A DNA stretch of 64,000 nt from Mesobacillus sp. AQ2 (GTDB lineage Bacteria; Bacillota; Bacilli; Bacillales; Cytobacillaceae). Positions within the stretch are counted from its first letter, which is position 1. Each line of letters opens with the position of its first letter. Below, piece by piece: positions 54,938 through 62,992 of this stretch. The translations under genes and the position numbers were made by a program. The stretch covers positions 1,245,001 through 1,309,000 of the forward strand of contig NZ_CP126080.1 in NCBI RefSeq assembly GCF_030122805.1, in the 5' to 3' direction. The notes under the pieces were generated by a model, which was given only the letters and a program-made list of their open reading frames with translations, was not told the origin of the DNA and did no database searches.

Positions 54938-55489
54938 ATGGATGAAATAGAGTTAATTACTGAAGCGAAAAAAGGTGACCACCGTTCGTTCGCTGTGCTT
55001 TTCAGGAATCATTATCCCCTGCTGGTGAAATACCTGATGAAGATTACGATGAATCCTGATCTCTCAGAAGAACTGGCACAGGCAACAATGGCAAAATGTG
55101 TGGAGAAGATACACTTATTCAATGGGAAATCCAAGTTCTCCTCGTGGCTCATCAGCATCGCAACAAATATGTATATCGACCAGCACCGAAAGAAGAAGCG
55201 CGAAAGTGAGTGGAACGATGGAGAAGCAAGGTCTCGCAAGCTTCAATGGCATATGGAATCCAGGAATGAGGAATGGACAGATGCACTTGCCGCCTTATCC
55301 AGACTGTCAGATGAAATGAGGATCCCGCTCATTCTTAAGCACTATTATGGATATTCATATGATGAGATAGGTGAAATCCTGAATATCGCCGCTGGTACTG
55401 CAAAGTCTAGAGTCCACCACGGGCTTTTAGCCGTTAGAAGGGAGCTGAAAGTTGATGAAAAACCAAAAGGGAATCTTGTCAAACGATGA
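54938..55489 (+). CDS. sigY: ECF sigma factor SigY
   Basis: 183 residues. Region 2: LFRNHYPLLVKYLMKITMNP and the core-binding KSKFSSWLISIATNMYIDQHRK. Region 4: LSRLSDEMRIPLILKHYYGY and YDEIGEILNIAAGTAKSRVHHG. The size, and the following YxlC-like gene, identify it as SigY rather than another ECF factor. In B. subtilis SigY maintains the SPbeta-related/antibiotic response and is held down by YxlC and neighbours. Start ATG 54938 (GAGG 9 nt upstream) or ATG 54929. Confidence 0.82.
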   Translation: MDEIELITEAKKGDHRSFAVLFRNHYPLLVKYLMKITMNPDLSEELAQATMAKCVEKIHLFNGKSKFSSWLISIATNMYIDQHRKKKRESEWNDGEARSRKLQWHMESRNEEWTDALAALSRLSDEMRIPLILKHYYGYSYDEIGEILNIAAGTAKSRVHHGLLAVRRELKVDEKPKGNLVKR

Positions 55490-55799
55490 TCAAATGGATA
55501 AGGAATTAATTGAAACCATCAGCGCGATTCATAATGGACTGGACAAATTGGATTCCATGGACACCTTTACTCCTGATGAAAAGTGGTTTGAACAAATGGT
55601 GCTGAATCAGCAGAAGGTTCAAAAAAAGAAATTCCTCAAGGAGCTGACATGGTTCATTTTGTGTGCCGGGCTGATCCTTACAATGGTCATCTTCACAATG
55701 CTGGAAGTGCCGATACTATTCTATATGCTCCAGGCTGTTACAGTGGCTATCGCCGCTTTTTCTGGATACAAAGGAATGCAGAAGCAGGTGGACAGCTGA
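55455..55799 (+). CDS. yxlC: YxlC-like SigY antagonist
   Basis: 114 residues. A soluble N-terminal half (IETISAIHNGLDKLDSMDTF, TPDEKWFEQMVLNQQKVQKK) precedes two membrane helices (about 65-105). Size, topology and position just behind sigY match YxlC, a membrane protein that negatively controls SigY. The start overlaps sigY by 35 nt, so translation is coupled. Confidence 0.82.
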   Translation: MKNQKGILSNDDQMDKELIETISAIHNGLDKLDSMDTFTPDEKWFEQMVLNQQKVQKKKFLKELTWFILCAGLILTMVIFTMLEVPILFYMLQAVTVAIAAFSGYKGMQKQVDS

Positions 55800-56005
55800 T
55801 GAACGAAGAACTGTCACCACTCATGCTGGCTGTCGTTATCGTAATCTTATTAATGCAGAGCATTTTTCTGTTTACCAATGCCCGGAAGCATGGCCATAAT
55901 TATTGGCTATGGGGGATATTGGGATTGATCCAGGCTCCCATGCCGCTGCTTTTTTACCTGCTGTTTGTTAGAAAGATTTGGCACAAGAAATCGGCAAATC
56001 ATTAA
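55799..56005 (+). CDS. Small membrane protein of the sigY operon (YxlD/YxlE-like)
   Basis: 68 residues with two membrane helices; the second carries LWGILGLIQAPMPLLFYLLF, like PLDc_N/YxlE-type small proteins. The ATG overlaps the yxlC stop (TGATG), with AGGTGG 7 nt before. In B. subtilis YxlD and YxlE also restrain SigY. The rest of the yxlEFG operon is not found here; an ABC exporter of another kind follows. Confidence 0.75.
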   Translation: MNEELSPLMLAVVIVILLMQSIFLFTNARKHGHNYWLWGILGLIQAPMPLLFYLLFVRKIWHKKSANH

Positions 56006-56034
56006 AAATGATGAAAAATATCGAAAAGTTAGAA

Positions 56035-56063
56035 TTGACACAATTGCCCTTAAGATGATAACC
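56035..56063 (+). promoter_or_regulatory. Candidate promoter of the bmr leader
   Basis: TTGACA (56035-56040) is a consensus -35 box; GATAAC or ATAACC (about 56057-56063) follows at 16-17 bp. It would start the leader peptide transcript. Confidence 0.5.
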
Positions 56064-56106
56064 TTACAAAGTAATGGAAAAAATAACTAAAAGGAGGGTT
56101 ACTGAT

Positions 56107-56175
56107 ATGAACATTGTAAAAATCGCCAACTACGATCAACTGAATACTTGTAACCCATCCTTTTACGATAATTGA
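56107..56175 (+). CDS. Leader peptide of the bmr attenuator
   Basis: 22 residues (MNIVKIANYDQLNTCNPSFY, then DN) behind AAAAGGAGGG. The ORF ends 88 bp before a strong terminator that precedes an ABC exporter, the layout of ribosome-mediated attenuation (as in B. subtilis bmrB-bmrC-bmrD). Codons 16-18 (AAC CCA TCC) can pair with ATGGGTT at 56210-56216, so a stalled ribosome would change the RNA fold. The peptide sequence itself is not conserved with the B. subtilis BmrB that I remember. Confidence 0.7.
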   Translation: MNIVKIANYDQLNTCNPSFYDN

Positions 56176-56296
56176 CTTGTTAATCAATTTTATCTATTAA
56201 GCTGAAGGCATGGGTTGCGCATCCGCGTGACGTGTGCTTTTTCTGTCTTTATCAAGTGATTCAAGACATATCGCATGCTGCGGTATGTCTTTTTTC
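56150..56296 (+). promoter_or_regulatory. Attenuator RNA of the bmrC/bmrD operon
   Basis: AACCCAT (56152-56158, in the leader ORF) and ATGGGTT (56210-56216) can pair; GCGCA...TGTGC (56217-56237) can form a second hairpin with TTTTT after it; and AGACATA-TCGCA / TGCGG-TATGTCT with TTTTTT (56264-56296) is a strong terminator. Antibiotic-stalled ribosomes are expected to let RNA polymerase pass it. Confidence 0.6.
56264..56296 (+). terminator. Attenuator terminator before bmrC
   Basis: 12-bp stem AGACATATCGCA / TGCGGTATGTCT with a 3-nt loop and TTTTTT. It lies between the leader peptide and the ABC exporter. Confidence 0.88.
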
Positions 56297-56342
56297 ATGT
56301 CCAGCGAAGTTCCATTCCAAAAATATTTAAGGAGGAAACAAA

Positions 56343-56399
56343 ATGGTCAACGCAAATGTAAAGAAATTAGTAAAAGAGGAACATCTGGAAAGCGGCTAG
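56343..56399 (+). CDS. 18-residue peptide ORF before bmrC
   Basis: MVNANVKKLVKEEHLESG with AAGGAGG 9 nt upstream, ending 34 bp before bmrC. The strong ribosome site suggests it is translated. It may couple translation or be a second regulatory peptide. Confidence 0.5.
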   Translation: MVNANVKKLVKEEHLESG

Positions 56400-56433
56400 T
56401 CAGTTTTTACAACAGAGAGGAGAGTGACTGACC

Positions 56434-58191
56434 ATGTTATCGGTATTATCAAAGTTAAGCTGGTTTTTCAAAGAAAACTGGAAAAGGTACAGTGTTGCAA
56501 TTTCGTTGCTGATTTTTGTCGGCATACTCGATGTACTTCCGCCAAAAATCGTTGGGATGGCCATTGATTCCATCCAACTGGGCTCCATAAATAAGCAATT
56601 GATCTTTAAGTATATTGGCGCGCTGGCGCTGATTACAGTTGTCTCATATTTCATCACTTATATTTGGATGTATCAGTTATTCGGCGGGGCTTTCCTGATT
56701 GAGAGGAAGCTGAGGACCCGCTTCATGAAACATATGCTTAAAATGACTCCGGCTTTTTTTGAAAAGAACCGGACAGGGGACTTGATGGCAAGAGCGACGA
56801 ACGATCTAAAGGCCATTTCCATCACGGCCGGTTTCGGCGTCTTGACTCTGGTCGATTCAAGCATTTTTATGCTGACCATTGTGCTTACGATGGGCATTTT
56901 CATCAGCTGGGAACTGACACTTGTCTCCATTATCCCGCTGCCCATCATGGCCTATCTGATCAATCTATATGGGAAGAGGATTCATTCCAAATTCACGTCC
57001 GCCCAGGATGCATTCGGGGAGCTGAATGACCGGGTGCTTGAATCTGTATCAGGAGTAAGGGTCATCAGGGCCTATGTTCAGGAAAAAGCCGATGAGTCAA
57101 GATTCCATGAGTTGACGGAAGACGTCTATCGCAAAAATGTGGAAGTCGCAAAAATTGATTCTTTATTTGAACCGACGATTAAAATTCTTGTCGGGCTGAG
57201 TTACCTTATTGGCCTGGGCTATGGAGCCTTCCTCGTATTCCAGCAGAAGCTGACGCTGGGTGAACTGGTGAGTTTCAATGTTTATCTGGGAATGCTCATC
57301 TGGCCAATGTTCGCAATTGGAGAACTGATTAATGTCATGCAGCGCGGCAACGCTTCTCTTGACCGCCTGAACGAAACATTGTCCTACAAGGAAGATGTTG
57401 CTGATCCGATTAAGCCGGTAGAGGGCAATGAGCCTGAATCTATACAGATGTCTGAGTTGACATTCAAATATCCTTCTTCAAAAGTGAATAATCTTGATCA
57501 AATTAAGCTGCATTTGAATCGCGGCCAAACACTCGGTATTGTTGGCAAGACAGGAAGCGGCAAAACGACTTTGATCAAACAGCTGCTCAGGGAATATCCT
57601 GAAGGCAGCGGAAATCTGCTTGTGTCCGGTGTGCCAATCCAGGAACACAGCTTGAGGCAGACAAGGAGCTGGATGGGCTATGTCCCGCAGGAAAACATCC
57701 TTTTTTCCCGTTCGGTGAAAGAAAACATCCTGTTCGGAAACCCGCTGGCAACGGATAAGGAGTTGCAGGATATTATTGATTTGTCGGCTTTCCGCAAGGA
57801 TTTGGAAATGCTTCCTGAAGGCTTGGAAACCCTTGTCGGTGAAAAGGGAGTTGCCCTTTCTGGGGGACAAAAACAGCGGATTTCGATTGCACGCGCTTTG
57901 ATCAAGGATCCGGAAATTCTGATTCTTGATGACTCGCTTTCGGCAGTCGATGCCAAAACTGAGAAAAAGATCATAGATAATATCCGCAGAGAGCGGAATG
58001 CCAAAACAACCATCATCACGACACACCGATTATCTGCTGTGGAGCATGCAGACCATATCGTTGTCCTGGAAGATGGAAAAATCGTTGAGGAAGGTACTCA
58101 TGAACAATTGATGGAGGCCAAAGGCTGGTACCACGCTCAATATATCATGCAGCTGGCAGAAGCAGTCGAAGAGGAGGTGCACTCCCAATGA
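56434..58191 (+). CDS. bmrC: Heterodimeric multidrug ABC exporter subunit BmrC
   Basis: 585 residues, the same as B. subtilis BmrC (YheI). Six membrane helices occupy about 1-320. The nucleotide-binding domain has Walker A GIVGKTGSGKTT, the intact signature LSGGQKQR and Walker B ILILDDSLSAVD. The residue after the Walker B Asp is Asp rather than the catalytic Glu, so this half holds the degenerate site of an asymmetric exporter. It works with BmrD, whose gene overlaps its stop by 4 nt. Control is through the upstream attenuator. Confidence 0.92.
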   Translation: MLSVLSKLSWFFKENWKRYSVAISLLIFVGILDVLPPKIVGMAIDSIQLGSINKQLIFKYIGALALITVVSYFITYIWMYQLFGGAFLIERKLRTRFMKHMLKMTPAFFEKNRTGDLMARATNDLKAISITAGFGVLTLVDSSIFMLTIVLTMGIFISWELTLVSIIPLPIMAYLINLYGKRIHSKFTSAQDAFGELNDRVLESVSGVRVIRAYVQEKADESRFHELTEDVYRKNVEVAKIDSLFEPTIKILVGLSYLIGLGYGAFLVFQQKLTLGELVSFNVYLGMLIWPMFAIGELINVMQRGNASLDRLNETLSYKEDVADPIKPVEGNEPESIQMSELTFKYPSSKVNNLDQIKLHLNRGQTLGIVGKTGSGKTTLIKQLLREYPEGSGNLLVSGVPIQEHSLRQTRSWMGYVPQENILFSRSVKENILFGNPLATDKELQDIIDLSAFRKDLEMLPEGLETLVGEKGVALSGGQKQRISIARALIKDPEILILDDSLSAVDAKTEKKIIDNIRRERNAKTTIITTHRLSAVEHADHIVVLEDGKIVEEGTHEQLMEAKGWYHAQYIMQLAEAVEEEVHSQ

Positions 58192-60191
58192 GTACAGGAA
58201 AAAGACTGTTCCAATATGCATTAAATTATAAAAGAATCATTTTAGTGGCGCTGGCCATGTTGACTGTCGCTGTCGTCGCTGATCTTGCTGGCCCGTTCAT
58301 CGCCAAGCGGATGATCGACCACCATATCCTTGGGATTGAATCGGTCTGGCATACGACAGACGAACAAAGCGGGGCTGTAAAATATAAAGGCAACTTATAT
58401 ACAAAAGAAGATATGGAGCAGGAAACGGACTCTGCCCAAATTCTTCAGGTAGGCAGGAATTTTGTGTTTGTCGATGCAAAGATTGAATTTGACGGCAACC
58501 GCAGTTATGAGGATGGGGTCTTGACGATCAACAAAGGAGCTAAGGCTGCCCAGTATGAAGCTGAACTGCTGTCAGGCGAGGAGTTGATGGGTTTTTACCG
58601 GCCTGAAATTCCGGGTATTATTAAGCTGCTGGCCTTCTATTTCGGTTTGCTGATCATTGCTGCAATCTTTCAGTATGGCCAGAGATTCTATCTGCAAAAG
58701 TCAGCTAACAGGATCATTCAGAAGCTGAGGGAGGATGTTTTCCGGCAGATTCAGCGGCTGCCAATCCGTTATTTTGATAATTTGCCAGCTGGAAAGGTCG
58801 TCGCCAGGATCACGAACGATACAGAAGCGATACGTGAACTTTATGTAACCGTACTGTCCACGTTCTTTACTAGTTTCATCTATATTACCGGCATCTATAT
58901 TGCCTTGTTCATTCTGAATGCCAGGCTTGCGGCAATCTGCTTGCTGTTATTGCCAGTTCTGTTCGTGTGGGCAAAGCTATACCGCAAATATGCATCGAAG
59001 TATAATCATGTCATTCGCTCACGGGTAAGCGACATCAACGGAGTGATCAATGAATCAATACAGGGTATGAGCATCATCCAGGCGTTCGGCCGGGAAAAAG
59101 AAACACAAAAGGATTTCGAGAAGCTCAACAACGAGCATTTCACCTATCAGAATAAACTGCTGAGCCTGAATTCATCGACTTCTCATAACCTTGTCGCAGT
59201 GTTGAGGAATATCGTTTTTGTTGCGTTCATCTGGTATTTCGGCGGCGAGGCCCTGCAGCCTTCATCTGCTATCTCACTGGGGATGCTTTATGCGTTCGTC
59301 GATTATATCAACCGGCTTTTCAATCCTGTCCAGGGGATCGTCAACCAGCTGGCTAATCTGGAGCAGGCATTGGTTGCCGGGGAGCGAGTTTTCAAACTGA
59401 TGGATGAGGAAGGAATTGATGTCAGCGAGGAAGAGATTCCGCGCTATAAAGGAAATGTAACTTTCGATCATGTTTCCTTCGGTTATAAAGAAGGCAAATA
59501 TGTCCTGAAAGATCTTAACTTTGAAGCTAAACAAGGAGAAACCGTAGCACTCGTCGGTCATACAGGATCCGGCAAAAGCTCGATCATGAATCTGCTGTTC
59601 AGATTTTACGATCCACAGGAAGGTAAGATCCTGATTGATGGCATGGATATTTCAGAAATGCCCCGGCAGACCTTGCGTAAGTATATGGGCATTGTCCTTC
59701 AGGATCCGTTCCTCTTCACTGGGACGATCGCTTCCAATGTCAGCCTTGATCACCCTTCGATCTCAAGGGATACTGTCGAGAAAGCACTGCAAAGCGTTGG
59801 AGCTGACCGCGTCCTGAAAAACCTTGAAAATGGTTATGATGAGCCGGTGATTGAGAAGGGAAGTACACTTTCCAGCGGGCAAAGGCAGTTGATCTCTTTT
59901 GCCAGGGCCCTGGCTTTTGACCCAGCCATCCTGATCCTTGATGAGGCAACCTCAAGCATTGATACTGAGACCGAGGCAATCATCCAGGATGCGATGGATG
60001 TCCTGAAGGAAGGAAGAACGACCTTCATCATTGCCCACAGGCTGTCGACCATCCGCAATGCCGACCAAATCCTTGTATTGGATCGCGGCCGTATTGTGGA
60101 AAAAGGCAACCATGATCAATTAATGGAATCTAAAGGGAAGTATTATCAAATGTACCAGCTGCAGCTTGGAAACAAATCGAAGGCAGGTTAA
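58188..60191 (+). CDS. bmrD: Heterodimeric multidrug ABC exporter subunit BmrD
   Basis: 667 residues. It has six helices, with a roughly 90-residue extracytoplasmic insert between helices 1 and 2 (about 40-135), typical of BmrD. The nucleotide-binding domain has Walker A LVGHTGSGKSS, signature LSSGQRQL (altered from LSGGQ) and Walker B LILDEATSSID with a catalytic Glu. The altered signature and intact Glu complement BmrC. GAGGAGG just upstream of the ATG and the 4-nt overlap indicate coupled translation. The pair exports drugs across the membrane. Confidence 0.93.
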   Translation: MSTGKRLFQYALNYKRIILVALAMLTVAVVADLAGPFIAKRMIDHHILGIESVWHTTDEQSGAVKYKGNLYTKEDMEQETDSAQILQVGRNFVFVDAKIEFDGNRSYEDGVLTINKGAKAAQYEAELLSGEELMGFYRPEIPGIIKLLAFYFGLLIIAAIFQYGQRFYLQKSANRIIQKLREDVFRQIQRLPIRYFDNLPAGKVVARITNDTEAIRELYVTVLSTFFTSFIYITGIYIALFILNARLAAICLLLLPVLFVWAKLYRKYASKYNHVIRSRVSDINGVINESIQGMSIIQAFGREKETQKDFEKLNNEHFTYQNKLLSLNSSTSHNLVAVLRNIVFVAFIWYFGGEALQPSSAISLGMLYAFVDYINRLFNPVQGIVNQLANLEQALVAGERVFKLMDEEGIDVSEEEIPRYKGNVTFDHVSFGYKEGKYVLKDLNFEAKQGETVALVGHTGSGKSSIMNLLFRFYDPQEGKILIDGMDISEMPRQTLRKYMGIVLQDPFLFTGTIASNVSLDHPSISRDTVEKALQSVGADRVLKNLENGYDEPVIEKGSTLSSGQRQLISFARALAFDPAILILDEATSSIDTETEAIIQDAMDVLKEGRTTFIIAHRLSTIRNADQILVLDRGRIVEKGNHDQLMESKGKYYQMYQLQLGNKSKAG

Positions 60192-60233
60192 AAAGAGATC
60201 CACACTCATTCTTAAGGGGTGTGGATCTTTTTA
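60192..60233 (+). terminator. Terminator after bmrD
   Basis: AAAAGAGATCCACAC / GTGTGGATCTTTTT with a 14-nt loop. Confidence 0.9.
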
Positions 60234-60374
60234 TGTCCTCAGCTGCCTTATCTCTGTGTGATAACTCACTATAATCCCTGTTTTTGTCACAGAACGTTGC
60301 GAAACATCCCCGTTGACTCACGTTTTCCTGTGGTAGTTTAATAATAACTAAATTAATTTCAGGAGGTTGTTTAG

Positions 60375-60458
60375 ATGGCGGAACTCACAGTAACTTTAAG
60401 CATCGCGAGCATCATGATCCTGGGCTATTATATCGGATATGCAATTTATAAAGCATAA
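60375..60458 (+). CDS. 27-residue membrane peptide
   Basis: MAELTVTLSIASIMILGYYI, then GYAIYKA. One hydrophobic helix. AGGAGG lies 8 nt before the ATG, and a strong terminator follows, so it has its own transcript. Family unknown. Confidence 0.7.
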   Translation: MAELTVTLSIASIMILGYYIGYAIYKA

Positions 60459-60480
60459 CCCTGGGCAAAAAAAGACATAA

Positions 60481-60520
60481 TGAAAGCGGAAGCAGCACTC
60501 ATGACTGCTTCCGCTTTTTG
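60481..60520 (+). terminator. Terminator after the 27-residue peptide
   Basis: AAAGCGGAAGCAG / CTGCTTCCGCTTT with TTTTT. Confidence 0.93.
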
Positions 60521-60632
60521 CATTTGAGGCAAATGCACTTTTCTGTTATTCCAGCTTTAAAAAAGGTATCCTGAAAGCGGAAATGTTTGAAATGTTTAGA
60601 TAAGTAAATAATTAGATTGAGGAGGGATCGTT

Positions 60633-62012
60633 TTGTCAGATTATCGGATTGAAAGGGATACGATCGGTGAAATTAAGGTGCCATCAGATAAATACTGGGG
60701 TGCACAAACTCAGCGAAGCAAACAGAATTTCAAGATTGGAACGGAAAAAATGCCAATAGAAGTGATCTATGCTTTTGCTGAAGTAAAGAAAGCGGCAGCC
60801 AGAGTGAATGCTGCTTCTGGAAAGCTATCGGAAACAAAAGCAAAGGCGATTGAGACGGCCTGTGATGAAGTTCTTGCCGGGCAATTCGATACGCATTTTC
60901 CATTGGTCGTGTGGCAGACAGGAAGCGGAACGCAGTCTAATATGAACGTCAACGAAGTAGTCGCCAGGAGAGCGAATGAACTGCTTGCAGAGCAGCAGGC
61001 GGAAGAAAAAGTCCATCCGAATGATGATGTGAATATGTCACAGAGTTCGAACGATACTTTCCCGACAGCGATGCATATTGCAGCTGTAAAAAAAGTGGCG
61101 GCTGAAGTATTGCCTGCGCTCGAGCTCCTAAAGGAGACGTTAAGGAAAAAAGAACAGGAATTCAATGAAATCATCAAAATCGGCAGAACCCATCTCCAGG
61201 ATGCGACCCCGCTTACATTGGGGCAGGAAATAAGCGGATGGAAAGCGATGCTCGAAAAAGATAAACAAATGATCGAGGATGGCCTCAAATATGTGAGAGA
61301 TCTGGCAATAGGCGGGACAGCTGTCGGAACAGGAATAAATGCAGCGAAAGACTTCGGTGACCAGGTAGCAAGCCAGCTTTCCAGCCAGACAGGAGAAACG
61401 TTCCGTTCGGCACCGAATAAATTCCAGGCACTGACATCGCATGATGAGATTGTCTTCCTTCACGGTGCATTAAAAGGACTGGCAGCTGACTTGATGAAAA
61501 TTGCTAATGATGTTCGCTGGCTTGCCAGCGGCCCAAGAAGCGGGATTGGTGAGCTCTCCATACCTGCAAATGAACCAGGCAGCTCCATCATGCCCGGCAA
61601 AGTCAACCCGACGCAAAGTGAGGCACTGACAATGGTGGCAACCCAGGTTTTCGGAAATGATGCGACAATCGGATTCGCGGCAAGTCAGGGTAATTTTGAG
61701 TTGAATGTATTCAAGCCTGTCATCATCTATAACTTCCTGCAAAGCGCGAGACTGCTGGCAGATGGAATGAGATCCTTCAATGATAACTGTGCAGAAGGCA
61801 TTGAAGCGAATCTGGATGTCATTGCTGGGCATGTTGACCGGTCACTTATGCTTGTCACGTCCTTGAATCCTCATATTGGTTATGAAAAAGCAGCTGAAAT
61901 CGCCAAGCTTGCTTTCAAGGAAAACACTACTCTGAAGGAAGCGGCAATCAAGACAGGGTATTTGTCCCCAGAACAATATGATGAGTGGGTCAAGCCTGAA
62001 AAGATGATTTGA
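60633..62012 (+). CDS. fumC: Class II fumarate hydratase
   Basis: 459 residues. The signature [13 protein letters not shown] carries the catalytic Ser loop; other landmarks are [27 protein letters not shown] and [12 protein letters not shown] with the general-acid His. It is a soluble homotetramer that converts fumarate to L-malate in the TCA cycle (CitG in B. subtilis). The start is TTG 60633 behind GAGGAGGG. Monocistronic. Confusion with aspartase is excluded by the [13 protein letters not shown] loop. Confidence 0.95.
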   Translation: MSDYRIERDTIGEIKVPSDKYWGAQTQRSKQNFKIGTEKMPIEVIYAFAEVKKAAARVNAASGKLSETKAKAIETACDEVLAGQFDTHFPLVVWQTGSGTQSNMNVNEVVARRANELLAEQQAEEKVHPNDDVNMSQSSNDTFPTAMHIAAVKKVAAEVLPALELLKETLRKKEQEFNEIIKIGRTHLQDATPLTLGQEISGWKAMLEKDKQMIEDGLKYVRDLAIGGTAVGTGINAAKDFGDQVASQLSSQTGETFRSAPNKFQALTSHDEIVFLHGALKGLAADLMKIANDVRWLASGPRSGIGELSIPANEPGSSIMPGKVNPTQSEALTMVATQVFGNDATIGFAASQGNFELNVFKPVIIYNFLQSARLLADGMRSFNDNCAEGIEANLDVIAGHVDRSLMLVTSLNPHIGYEKAAEIAKLAFKENTTLKEAAIKTGYLSPEQYDEWVKPEKMI

Positions 62013-62079
62013 TGGAGAGTATACTCATTGGTACTCTTCCAGGGGCCATGTGAAGATACGTAGTAAGTGAACTGGACAA

Positions 62080-62112
62080 AAGTAAAGGCCCCCTGATGAA
62101 GGGGGCCTAAGC
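62080..62112 (-). terminator. Terminator after the SASP gene
   Basis: AGGCCCCCT / AGGGGGCCT around GATGA; on the minus strand it is followed by TTTACTTTTG. It may also end the fumarase transcript. Confidence 0.75.
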
Positions 62113-62139
62113 CATTCTTATTTTATTGTTTAATGCAAT

Positions 62140-62343
62140 TTAGCGTGCAGATCCGCCAAGTTGTTGCTCAGCCATTTGCACAAGGCGCTTAGTGATTTCT
62201 CCACCAACTGAACCGTTAGCACGAGAAGTCGTTTCGCCGCCAAGCTGTACGCCAAATTCTGTTGCGATTTCGTACTTCATTTGATCAAGAGCTTGTTGAA
62301 CACCGGGAACTAATAATTGATTAGAGTTGTTGCTACTAGCCAT
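62140..62343 (-). CDS. Alpha/beta-type small acid-soluble spore protein
   Basis: 67 residues from ATG 62343, behind AGGAGG. Typical sequence: [20 protein letters not shown], where [11 protein letters not shown] includes the GPR protease cleavage site, then [20 protein letters not shown]. Alpha/beta SASPs coat spore DNA and protect it from UV and heat, and are degraded by Gpr on germination. A sigma-G-type promoter lies about 220 bp upstream and the leader between holds a tRNA-like structure. Confidence 0.95.
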   Translation of the reverse strand: MASSNNSNQLLVPGVQQALDQMKYEIATEFGVQLGGETTSRANGSVGGEITKRLVQMAEQQLGGSAR

Positions 62344-62379
62344 TAATATTTCCTCCTTTGTGTTTTTCAGAGTTGTATT

Positions 62380-62510
62380 TGGGTTAGTATTGGAGTCGAA
62401 CCAATCATGGCTTTTGCCATGCCACCTGGGGTTAACCCATGATGAGGAATCGGCTGGGCTAGCCGGAATTGCACCGGCTCGCGTCATAGCTGCCTTCTAG
62501 GCTTAACCCA
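62380..62510 (-). ncRNA. Two-module tRNA-like leader RNA of the SASP gene
   Basis: On the minus strand the RNA begins TGGGTTA (62510-62504) and ends TAACCCA (62386-62380). Module 1 (62510-62455): TGGGTTA, hairpin GCC-TAGAA-GGC, a T-arm-like GCCGG-TGCAATT-CCGGC, and TAGCCCA. Module 2 (62439-62380): TGGGTTA, hairpin CATGGC-AAAA-GCCATG, T-arm ATTGG-TTCGACT-CCAAT with the exact tRNA T-loop, 2 nt, and TAACCCA. Each module lacks a normal anticodon arm. It stops 36 nt before the SASP start codon. I do not know a described RNA like this; tRNA-like small RNAs exist in Bacillus (tRNAOther of B. cereus). Confidence 0.6.
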
Positions 62511-62567
62511 ATGTCTTTATTCGTTTGCTGAGCTGCGTTTTTTCTTTGCTGCTGCTTTATTAATAAC

Positions 62568-62596
62568 TAGTATGTTTTGTTTCGAAAAGTTTATTC
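62568..62596 (-). promoter_or_regulatory. Sigma-G-type promoter of the SASP gene
   Basis: On the minus strand GAATA (62596-62592), 17 bp and CATACTA (62574-62568) match the sigma-G pattern TGnATA/CATnnTA. Transcription would start near 62561 and produce a leader of about 218 nt before the SASP ATG. Confidence 0.75.
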
Positions 62597-62688
62597 GCTG
62601 ATCAATAAAGGTAATTAATACCATTATTATCACATTACATAACCAATTTTAATCAACACAAACTATTGTTAGCGATACAGGAGAAAGG

Positions 62689-62940
62689 ATGAAAAAGATG
62701 GGGATGTGCCCGATTTGCAATGGCTTCAGAAACGTTGCTCTGCCATGTCCTAACTGCAGCGGCAGCATGGAGGACAGCGGGAGGGAAGCAGACTTTTATG
62801 ATGATTACAGCCCGTATATGCCAATTGATCAAATGAAACTGGAGGATGGTTATCCTGCTGACTTTACAGAGGAGGAATGCCCGCACTTGTTCAAATGTCC
62901 AAACTGCGGGACAAGCCAGGTATTTTTAATCAAAGAATGA
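62689..62940 (+). CDS. Small zinc-ribbon-like protein, function unknown
   Basis: 83 residues with paired cysteines: CPIC (near 7), CPNC (near 20), CPH (near 64) and CPNC (near 70), a two-half zinc-ribbon layout. The middle is acidic. AGGAG lies about 6-7 nt before the ATG; a second ATG three codons later is possible. I do not recognise the family. It could be a DNA/RNA- or protein-binding adaptor. Confidence 0.75.
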   Translation: MKKMGMCPICNGFRNVALPCPNCSGSMEDSGREADFYDDYSPYMPIDQMKLEDGYPADFTEEECPHLFKCPNCGTSQVFLIKE

Positions 62941-62954
62941 TAGATCTTCAAGAA

Positions 62955-62989
62955 AGCAAAAAAAGCAACCGCAATGGTTGCTTTTTCAT
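62955..62989. terminator. Terminator between the zinc-ribbon gene and msmX
   Basis: AAAAAAGCAACC / GGTTGCTTTTT around GCAAT; usable on both strands. Confidence 0.92.
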
Positions 62990-62992
62990 GTA

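Noticed and set aside
62380..62510. Ordinary tRNA, tRNA-Sec or tmRNA
   Set aside because: The closing helix spans 131 nt with two T-arm-like hairpins; there is no anticodon arm with U33, no CCA end and no tag ORF.
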